A stretch of 64,000 bases of DNA from Hysterangium stoloniferum (taxonomy: Eukaryota; Basidiomycota; Agaricomycetes; Hysterangiales; Hysterangiaceae), in assembly GCA_015178975.1 (NCBI GenBank), contig WHVD01000260.1:1-64000 (forward strand). The letters run 5' to 3'. Made by a program: the position numbers and the translations under genes. The stretch's first letter is position 1, and each line of letters opens with the position of its first letter. Below the pieces are notes generated by a model. That model ran no database searches and was not told the DNA's origin. It saw nothing but the letters and a program-made list of their open reading frames with translations. This document shows, piece by piece, positions 36,501 to 44,191 of this stretch.

Positions 36501-37437
36501 ATCCTCTTCCCAGAAAGTGAGTTTCTGACTTTGTCCTCCTAGTCTGCCCCTCATGGCTCATCTCCTTTGGCATCCTCTTCCCAGCTTGTGAGTTTCTGAC
36601 TTTTTCCTCCTCATCTGCCCCTCATGCCTCATCTCCCTTGACATCCTCTTCCCAGCTTGTGAGTTTCTGACCTTGTCTTCCTTGTCTGCCCCTCATGCCT
36701 CATCTCCCTTGGCATCCTCTTCCCAGAAAGTGAGTTTCTCACTTTTTCCTCCTTCTCTGGCCCTCATGGCTCATCTCCCCCAGGATGTGCATTTCTGGCC
36801 TTTTCCTCTGTCTGTCCCTCATGACTCATGTCCCTTGGCATGCTCTAGGATGTGAGTTTTTGATTTTTTTTTTTCTCCCTGTTTCCCTCCCATGGCTTTT
36901 CTTCCTGGGTGTGATCTCCCCATATTTTGGAATGGTTTCTATTTTCTATTTTATTTTTGTTCTTTTCTTTTTTTCAACATTTATGTTGTCCTCATTCTTT
37001 TATTCCCTCAGCATTACTACTCCCAACAATGCTTTCTCTCCATCTCAACACATCCAGAATATGAGGTATGATAAACTTTATAAATATCTAGCTAATGGTT
37101 ACCATTGGTTTACTTAACCTCTCAGTCATGTTCTGGCTTGCCCCATTGCAAGGTTGTCTGCCTTAGCATTGGTACTTTGCACTTACTTGTTCAACTCCTT
37201 TCACCCTTTAACACATCATTCTTAGCTGCCATGGTCATCAGTTGTCATTTGCTTGATACTCCACCAAGTTTAGACTTTCAGACAATTGCTAAGTCTTATA
37301 TGGCTTATTCAGTTAAGACTTTAGTAGATGATGTGAAGAAAGTATTTCAGAAAGCAATTTCTTGTAGTGATGGAGATAGTGATGTGGTCTTTGACATAAT
37401 GCAGAAGAATGTCCCAGGTATGTTTTTTCCCCTTTGA
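30567..37437 (+). CDS. P-loop GTPase with a proposed chain of single-codon exons (5' end unresolved)
   Basis: The deduced exons are 30567-30674, 30753-30782, 30840-31012, 31064-31140, 31190-31390, 31440-31578 and 31651-31807, then about 72 one-codon exons (separate entry), then 37012-37065 and 37126-37437. The first seven sum to 885 nt (295 codons) with no stop. Visible motifs are G1 GNANAGKT (exon 1), G3 as DSCG in FHDSCGFEAGG, and G4 TKMD. A DMNKEDTNCDEL segment fits, from memory, a large agaricomycete family of G-domain proteins of unknown role. The C-terminal exon is helical with a hydrophobic stretch (LHLLVQLL to VISCHLL) and ends at TGA 37437. Splice signals are clean (branch sites such as TTCTGAC, CCTAAC). 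The acceptor at 31189 is AAG. The start codon is uncertain, because the ATG at 30481 would need a one-base adjustment. Confidence 0.72.
31808..37011 (+). other. Chain of about 72 GT-AG introns separated by single-codon exons
   Basis: Exon 7 of the GTPase ends at 31807 in phase 0. From there junctions of the form AG|NNN|GT recur every 50-86 nt. The first are CCC at 31862, AGT at 31920, TTT at 31988, AAT at 32054, AAA at 32119, CTG at 32198, ATT at 32269, GAA at 32321, GAT at 32382 and ATG at 32453. Then follow GAT, GAA, AAT, GCT, GTTCAT (32815, two codons), GCT, TTT, AGA, GAG, GAT, GTG and GAT (33314). One unit (33142) has TG instead of AG before the codon. Donors are mostly GTGAGT or GTAAGT. 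Read in phase 0 the first codons give PSFNKLIEDMDENAVHAFRE with no stop. The next 50 units form the 71-bp satellite. The chain leads to exon 37012-37065, also phase 0. A single long intron with stepwise splice sites is the alternative. Confidence 0.6.
33317..36851 (+). repeat. 71-bp satellite, each unit one intron plus one codon
   Basis: About 50 tandem units run GTGAGTTTCTGACTTTG...CTCTTCCCAG followed by three variable bases. The three bases are one of CAA, GAA, AAA, CGA, CTT, TTT or, in the last two units, GAT. CCCAG before them and GTGAG after them are almost invariant; single exceptions include CTAG at about 33935 and GTGAAT at about 35594. A CTGAC branch-site-like motif is in every unit but close to the donor. 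Some units carry an 8-9-bp insertion duplicating CATGCTCATGG. If spliced, the array adds about 50 residues drawn from Q, E, K, R, L, F and D. Confidence 0.95.
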
Positions 37438-37861
37438 TCATCTGCTAGTGATGAAACTTACTGGACCACTTGTGATTGTTGTAGCTTTTGCCATTTCTAA
37501 TCAGTATTAGCTCTCATTTGTGCATCATGTTATGAAAGCCCAGGGGTGGTAATTTGTTGCCTATGTAAATGTTACATGATGTGTAACAAATTTTCATCGT
37601 TTGAATACATCTGTCTCTGTATCTTGCAATTCTATAAATACTTTGGAGTTCCATCCTTGTGATTCTTCATGCACAACATGTGTGAACAGTCTACATATGT
37701 ACATGCTGAGTACTACCAATCTCATGGTTTTGTGAACTGTCTGGGGTGTGGATGCTTGAAAATCCACCAAACAATGATGGATGAGCTCAGCTTGTTCCAT
37801 GGATTAGCTTTTCTTCCCCTGGAGCTTCTTGACTGTTCCTGGATGGGTCCATGTACATATG
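37438..37861. other. Spacer downstream of the GTPase gene
   Basis: No motif is recognised. AATAAATGC near 37905, just inside the following Tc1 fragment, is not clearly linked to the gene. Open frames at 37594-37800 and 37669-37908 overlap on opposite strands and have no family. Confidence 0.3.
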
Positions 37862-37863
37862 TA

Positions 37864-38170
37864 CAGTGGCTTCCAAAACTGTCCCAATCTTTTGGTAATT
37901 CTCAATAAATGCTTTATAACCTACCAAATAAATTTTCTACAATAGTGAAAATATTCTCACATATACCTTAGCATACTAGCTTTGATATACCCCAATATTA
38001 CATAATATAGATGGATATTGGTGTCACAGTCAATATTTAAAAATGACCAATCATTGGGACAGTTTTGCAACCACTCTTTTTGAATCAGATATCTTGCTAT
38101 TCTAGTGCTTTGTATGGCCTCCCTTAGCCTTTATTACAGCATCAAGTCTTCTGGGCATACCTTCTATCAG
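37864..38170 (+). mobile_element. Tc1/mariner terminal fragment
   Basis: It begins CAGTGGCTTCCAAAACTG after a TA dinucleotide (37862-37863), the usual form of Tc1 ends. The segment TTATTACAGCATCAAGTCTTCTGGGCATACC near 38130 also fits Tc1 sub-terminal sequence as I know it. It is cut by an LTR1 copy at 38171. Confidence 0.75.
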
Positions 38171-38773
38171 TGTGAAGAGTGGTGGAAGTTCTAACCGTTC
38201 TATACAGTATATGAAGAATATTGACTGTTTACATACAACATGATGATGTATTGACTATCTAGTTCAATACTGTTGAAAGGATTAGCTATCTTAAGTAGAA
38301 TAGATAGCTAAGACCACTGAAAGAGAATTGACCTTAAAGTACGATTCTGAGTGACTGCTCAAGTGATTAAGGAAATAACAAGAGAGTCGAACAAACAGAG
38401 TAGTCCACATGTAGTCCACATGGATCGAGATAATGGTTTGAGTTTTGACTAGTGTAGTTCAAAACCATGATTGCACTAATAGTTAAGGCTCGTCAGTGAC
38501 AGTCGAGACAATACCCCAATCACAACATGCAGGACACTAAGTGGGTGTCCGGGCAAGTTGTGGTTACAGGTAAAAAGTGTCTGAGTTCTAACTATAGGAA
38601 CTAGAATACATAGGTCTGGCACATATGCACCCACAAGAGTCTATGTACTGAATGCATAGGCTGTCAAACTAAATATACATATGCGTATAATAAAATAGAG
38701 AGAGAAATAGAAATAATAATAGAAATATAGTGTGGGCTCGTCCAGACTATATTTCGGAGTATATTTCGCAGTA
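38171..38773 (-). mobile_element. LTR1 copy e, end-truncated
   Basis: It begins TGTGAAGAGTGGTGG and follows LTR1 to GAGTATATTTCGCAGTACC, lacking the final CTCTCACA. No TSD is visible. Tc1 sequence flanks both sides, with a direct repeat of about 75 bp on either side (38006-38082 and 38783-38858). Confidence 0.8.
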
Positions 38774-38774
38774 C

Positions 38775-39545
38775 CTAATCTAGATGGATATTGGTGTCAC
38801 AGTCAATATTTAAAAATGACCAATCATTGGGACAGTTTTGCAACCGTCTCTTTTCACACATTTCATTATATCATATTATATTCTAGAGGGCTAGGAAAAC
38901 TACAGGAAAAGTCACGTGACATCTATTTGATGTTCTAATTAATATGTGACATGAAATGTCACATTTTAACTATCATTCTTATCATGAAAGTTATTTCCTC
39001 TCTCAAAAGAGAACAAGCCATCTCCCTCCTACAAAATGGACTCTCCAATAGGAATGTAGCCTCTACAACAGGTCTTAGCAAGTCTAGTATCAGTCAAATT
39101 GCTCAGGAGATAGAGATAGACAAAGAAAACATGAAAGGAGGATGTTTATCCAAGCTTTCTCCTGCTGACCAAAGGAGGATCATGTATCAAATCACCTCTG
39201 GCCAGCTAGATAATGCTGTCCAAGCCACACATTACATTAACAGTATCAATCAATATAATGAGTCACCTAGCACAGTCAGGAGGACCTTGAAACAGTATGG
39301 TTTCAAAGCAGTAGTCAAGGCAAAAAGGCCCTTGTTAAAGGCTCAACATAGAAAGGCCAGGTTAAGCTTTGCCCTCAAATACCAACACTGGACAGGGGAT
39401 GGCTGGAAGAGGGTATTGTGGACTGATGAGACCAAAATAAATAGGATTGGGTCAGATGGACATCGATAACCCAACCTACTGTCAAGCATGGAGGTGGAAA
39501 TATCATGGTCTGGGACTGTATGGGTTGTAATGGAGTAGGTACTCC
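38775..39545 (+). pseudogene. Tc1/mariner transposase, truncated
   Basis: An open frame at 38951-39469 (172 codons) shows an N-terminal helix-turn-helix region (KREQAISLLQNGLSNRNVAS) and a second helical DNA-binding part. It then shows the first catalytic Asp in WTDETKINRIGSDG. A frameshift near 39460 moves the match to another frame (VKHGGGNIMVWDC), after which the gene is cut at about 39545 by gypsy sequence. The second Asp region and third acidic residue are lost. The more likely start is the ATG at 38984. Confidence 0.85.
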
Positions 39546-40190
39546 AGTATCAGAAGTTGCTTGAGAAGGCCATACAGCTTATGCCTCTGGGATTTAGAGT
39601 GTAAGCAGGTGGTGCATGACTTACAGAACTGGGTTACAAAATCTTGGAGGTTGGGCCAAGTATATTCTCTTTGGATTAGATCAAGAGTACTATTAATGCT
39701 GTAATGTCTGGAGATTGGATGATCATGTTTGTACTGAAGTATGCAAAGTTGGAGATTTTCAGAATCTGGAATGGAGATATGTCCATTGAGACAGATAAAA
39801 CCTTGAGAGTCCTGTGACCAATGGGGTTGATCGGAATTGTCAGGAACTTCTAGGTGTGGCTTGAGGGCCAGGTCAGAAGTGAGTGCAGAGAGGATATCTT
39901 GATGTAATTGCTCAATGTCCATAATAATGATGCCATGCACAATCAGATGGTAGAGGGAAGTCACTCAGAGAGATTTGGAAAGTTGCTGTGTTGTAAAAAC
40001 CAGTTTCATGTTATGTAGAATAATAACAGCATCATTACTTTCCCCCTCTTTAGGATAGATGTCCCCTTGTCAGGTCATGGCATCTGGCTTTCCACCAAGA
40101 CATCTGGGTCAGAAACAGATAATCATGTTGAAAGTGGAATGGAATGGAATGATATGTCTCAGGTTTTATGTCACCCATCTCATCAAACTT
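39503..40190 (-). pseudogene. Ty3/gypsy integrase N-terminal fragment
   Basis: A frame of 153 codons read from 39964 contains the H2C2 zinc-binding domain. It has H-x-H spacing in KHDHPISRHY, then WPNLQDFVTQFCKSCTTC with the CxxC pair. Upstream residues (GHISIPDSENLQLCIL) fit the linker before this domain. The integrase core is absent because the left end is joined to the Tc1 fragment. It is from a different subfamily than the chromoviruses at 7.6 and 16.9 kb. Confidence 0.75.
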
Positions 40191-40199
40191 CTGTATATT

Positions 40200-40550
40200 C
40201 AGTAGTAAACATGGTAGTTTAATTGTAGGGTAAAAACTTCAGGGGAATACATTCTAATTACAGATTTATTATTAACATTTTCAAATTTATATCCTATATG
40301 ACCAAATAGATGTTTAATTTGGGATCTGAAACTTGCAAATTATGTATAACAATTTTCTTGCATTAAATCAACACCTCTAGGTTTTTCAACAATCTTATTG
40401 ATATATGTATGGTTTATTTGCTCTATCAAGTCCCATACAGTCAACTTTATACACAAATCTTTCTATATCTAATTTTTTAAACATTGGTTGTGGATTTTGA
40501 ACACATGGCTCTGATTTAGATACAAATAAGACCATACTATTCACATCCAT
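40200..40550 (-). pseudogene. AT-rich coding-like relic, part 2
   Basis: From an ATG at 40550 the minus strand reads MDVNSMVLFVSKSEPC and continues VQNPQPMFKKLDIERFVYKVDC. After one frameshift near 40400 it continues INKIVEKPRGVDLMQENCYT, a stop, then FRSQIKHLFGHIGYKFENV. Codon use is strongly A/T, unlike the flanking transposons. I do not recognise a family. It may belong with the coding-like stretch at 41501-42146 on the same strand. Confidence 0.4.
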
Positions 40551-40602
40551 AGCTACCTAATTCCTTTAACTTGTAAGGATGTTGTACTGCTTTGTCCTCA
40601 CC

Positions 40603-40915
40603 TGTTAGGACAACACTAACAAGGCTACAAAAACGCAAAGAGGAAACAAGAGATATGTAAGACAAGGATAAGGAGTAAAGGGAGAGAAGTTCTAACGACT
40701 TAAGAATATCATGCTTGTGTTTAGTGGAAATCATAAGGGATTGAAACTGGGTTCTAGTAATGTACATCCTGAATTATTTATACTAAAGAGAAAACTAAAC
40801 TTTAAGGAAAAAACTAAATCAGATTAACTTGATATTCAACTTGTGACTAAATAAACTAGACTAAACTAAAATAAAGACAAATTTAAATTGAAAACAAATA
40901 TTCAGAGCCCTGACA
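40603..40915 (-). mobile_element. LTR3 copy b
   Basis: A 313-bp unit TGTTAGGACAACACTAAC to AGAGCCCTGACA is the reverse of the copy at 16288. The flanking 5-mers TCACC and TTATC do not match. Sequence at 41038-41130 (TTTAGTCTAGTTTATTTAGTCACA) mirrors its 40790-40890 part, giving an inverted duplication. Confidence 0.7.
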
Positions 40916-41130
40916 TTATCAGTACAGCTTAAAATTATATCATATCCATCAAGGAATAAGGTTATTACAATAGCCTTGAAAAATGGTGGATTTTTTTTTC
41001 TTGCTGATAAAATTCTAATTTTCATGTTTGAAAACATAGCTTTGTCTTTATTTTATTTTAGTCTAGTTTATTTAGTCACATATCAAAATATTAAGTTTAA
41101 ACTTTAGTTAGTTTTCTCCTTGAATTTTCT

Positions 41131-41500
41131 TTTTCATGTCAAGAGAAGTTTGTTATAGAACACTCCAGACCCATCACCTTCTGGTTTCTTTCTCTTGCTT
41201 TTTCACCTCTCTTTCTATATTTTAATATTGATTTTTGTAGATGATCATCTACATTTATGGTATAATCATCCTCATCTTTTATAGTGTGATTATTTTTGTC
41301 TGTCATAATATGACCCTCTGTAAGTCTGGTGCCCCAGTCTTACACATTCTCCTTTTGTTTCACTCCTTTGTGCCACTCCTTTTGTTCTAGCATGTGATCA
41401 CAGCATATATAAGCCTAGGTAGTTTTCCTTCTCTTACCAGTACTGTATGCTGCATTTGCCTGTATCCTGTTCTTGTTCTGGACAATACACCATGGTCCTG
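41131..41500. other. Unassigned, with a TATA-like element
   Basis: CATATATAAGCCTAG near 41405 resembles an LTR promoter. About 110 bases on, CACCAGTGATCCCAATTG resembles a primer-binding region. No matching second copy is in the window, so the LTR idea is untested. Confidence 0.3.
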
Positions 41501-42146
41501 TCAACTTGTGTGACCACCAGTGATCCCAATTGATGATGGGATTACACCCTCATTCGTAATAATAAAATCATTACCATCTTGATCATTTATAATCATATCA
41601 CTATCTTCATCTATAATAATCTCATTATTATCTTCATTATTTTCATTTCTTTGTTTCTTTCCATTATCCATAATAAAGTTATACCCACAATGAATGTCCT
41701 CTACATCAATAAAGTCATTTCTATACTTATAAATAGTACATAAAGCTCCAAGATTACCATTAATATTAAGTCTGTACCTTTCTAAGTCAATTATATCTAC
41801 ATTATCTAAAACTAGAATACTAGAACCTTTTCACTTCCTTATGATAAATCCTCAGTCACCATAGTCTCAACTATGTGTTTTTTTGATCATTTAACTGTTA
41901 TTTTAAGGATTCTATTTCTTTCATTAGTTTACCCTCTCTTCTAGAAAACAGATTAAACCTTTCTGTCAGTCTTTCCTCCTTTCTAGCTTGTGCTTCTATG
42001 AAGTTATTGAAGAATGATTCAATCATATTAAAACAGTGTGTGTGCTTGCATTGTGTAGTGATTACCATCATAGAAGATTTGATTTTCAAAGAAATCATTT
42101 TTTTTAAATTTGCATTCATTTTGTCATTATCTAGGAGGATAACCAA
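41501..42146 (-). pseudogene. AT-rich coding-like relic, part 1
   Basis: Two open segments are read on the minus strand. 42146-41898 gives 82 codons with a charged helical end (EAQARKEERLTERFNLFSRR). 41830-41501, about 109 codons, opens after a TGA without a start and includes LDNVDIIDLERYRLNINGNL and an Asn/Asp/Glu-rich acidic stretch (NENNEDNNEIIIDEDSD). The base composition is very AT-rich. No family is recognised. Stops between the segments suggest a decayed gene. Confidence 0.4.
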
Positions 42147-42658
42147 AAAAAATAACAGTTATTTATCCACTCAAGTATATATATTTATATTGTTTGCTGT
42201 AGAATTAATATTTCATCAAATTCAATCCACCAGGTAACACTCTAAAGAATGGGAAAATATCAATATTTATCTTGCAATCTGATAAAAGGTAGTCAAACAA
42301 TCATATGTAGATTATTCTTTTACAATAAATTCCACAATGGTAGGCCAGAAGGTTCTTCTGGTTAAGTTTCTAAATAAAATAAAGTTAAATTATGCAAACT
42401 GTTTTGAAAGGGGTGTGCAGACTTCAGAAAATACATTAAGACTTATTCTGAAGATTAAGTCTCAACCTAAATAATCTTGTTTGCCTCTTCTGCAGAAAAG
42501 TCAGACATAAGGTTTCTGAATGCACTCTTTCTGGCCAAACAGTTGTCACTAGGTTTTATCTGACCCTCCAAGTCTCTGTTTGCATCCTTTTTGAAAAAAA
42601 CAGGATGGAGCCCTTCTTGGCTCACTTCCTCTTTGTGTGGATTTCTGAGGTCTCAATG
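42147..42658. other. AT-rich spacer
   Basis: No gene, LTR boundary or repeat with a second copy was found. Confidence 0.3.
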
Positions 42659-42945
42659 TGTTATGACTGGAATTCCTGCCAGAATCCAGGCACTAACTTA
42701 TATGCACCCGCACCCTATATGCACCAATTGTCAGTTTACCAGAATTCCTGCTGGACTCCATATATCAGACTTGTCTACATTTGACTTTGTTATGTTGTGT
42801 ATCAGTCACCGGAATACCCACCGGACTCCATCCCTGTCCATGTCCAACCTCATCCCACGCATCAGTCACCAGACCCCACTCAGAAAACCCATCATCCCTC
42901 TAACAGAGCCCCATTCCCGTTTTAGTCAAATGACCTGTCATGATC
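42659..42945 (+). repeat. LTR2 5' fragment
   Basis: It begins TGTTATGACTGGAATTCC and follows LTR2 copy b to GACCTGTCATGATCC, then breaks into the membrane-protein pseudogene. The rest of the LTR is absent. Confidence 0.85.
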
Positions 42946-43768
42946 CGTAATGGTTCCGGCGATGCCAAGTTGTTCACAGCCTATCTCTGAATTGGGCCTG
43001 GTGTGCTCGACAAGAATGGTGATTTGGGTTATGATGCGCGCGCAGAGGAAAGGAATTATTGCAAACAAAGTCCACCAGTTGATGAGCTGACCCAAACCCG
43101 CATGTAAGACCAATCAAGTAACAATCGTAAAGAGAGCATGCTCACCTTATCCCTTCCAATTCTCGACCTGACCAATACCGCAAGCGGGACTAACAAAAAC
43201 CGTCTTCGACGTATGCAACAAGGCCAATCCAACCTTTGTTCTGGCAACACGCTTGGCTAGTTGGGCTTCGAGGCCTTCGGACGGGCTAAGCCTGAAGTTT
43301 CGTGACGTCCGGAATACGTGGACATATGAGGAGGAAAATATTATTACGAATGCAGAGAGGACATAAAATGGGAGCATGAACATTTCTATAGGTAGTGGTT
43401 TTGTGTGTGTTTTATCTGACTCTGCATTTTGTGTATGGGTTCGATATCTGTCTCGAACAATGAGAGCCACGGCCACAAGGATAAGCATATTGGCCCAATT
43501 AGTGAATAACTACGTCGCTGCCAACTTATAAGGGACACATTGAATCCTTTGCATCAAGTTGTACTCACCTGCTGTAAATCGTGGAAAAAACCTTTTCGGC
43601 AACAACGGATAAAAAAAGACAAATACGGTAAGAACCTCCAATATGAACAGTGCATTCGAAATAATCGTAAAGAGCATCTAATACACCGGGAAAAGCCCTT
43701 GCTCCAAAACTTTTTTTAGGATCCTCAGTAGAGGCTTTATAAACTCCGCCAATCACTCATCGGATCGT
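42930..43768 (-). pseudogene. Broken third copy of the seven-helix membrane protein gene
   Basis: Read on the minus strand it covers the middle of the genes at 58537 and 62047. A transmembrane-2/3 region lies at 43565-43756 in two frames. Then come the first intron region (GAGTACAACTTGATGC near 43570) and 43147-43488 with VAVALIVRDRYRTHTQNAES and LPIEMFMLPFYVLSAF. The second intron region is next, then 42922-43113 with LFAIIPFLCARIITQITIL. Frameshifts occur. The signal-peptide exon is missing beyond the MITE end at 43771, and the 3' tail is missing beyond the LTR2 fragment. Confidence 0.85.
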
Positions 43769-43867
43769 TACAGCGCTTTGCATTACGTAAGGCGCGCGCT
43801 AGATTTGCGCGGAAATATTGCTGAAAGTTGCGAACCTCGTAGCTTGCTCAATAATTGACCAATTGTC

Positions 43868-44191
43868 TGTTAAGTAGTAGACAAGATTTCGAAAGGATTG
43901 AGTCTGTTTGCGAAGCTCAGTGAGTGAGTGAGTAAACTTCACTGAGGTATATGGCAAAATATCGTGACTTTTTATCTAATTTCTAATTATTTTAGGAGAG
44001 ATATTAGGAGAGTAAATAGGGGAAATTTAGATACTCGAAGTTTCTAGTCGATTGCATCATTAAGGAGAAATTCGCAATTAGGAGTTATTCCTCCTTTAAC
44101 GGTACTTCGATATATGCGCATATATGCGCATATACTCGTCATTATAGGTTCGATTCCGATTTCGGTTTATGCGAAGACTTGATTACTAACA
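43868..44191 (-). mobile_element. 3' LTR of the copia element
   Basis: A 324-bp unit TGTTAAGTAGTAG to TTACTAACA has the TSD TTGTC at 43863-43867. The purine-rich tract CTTGAGGGGAAG precedes it in element orientation (44192-44203). Confidence 0.95.

Noticed and set aside
33317-36851. CRISPR-like array
   Set aside because: Units are directly tandem at 71 bp with no unique spacers. The setting is a fungal genome and a splice-signal explanation fits better.
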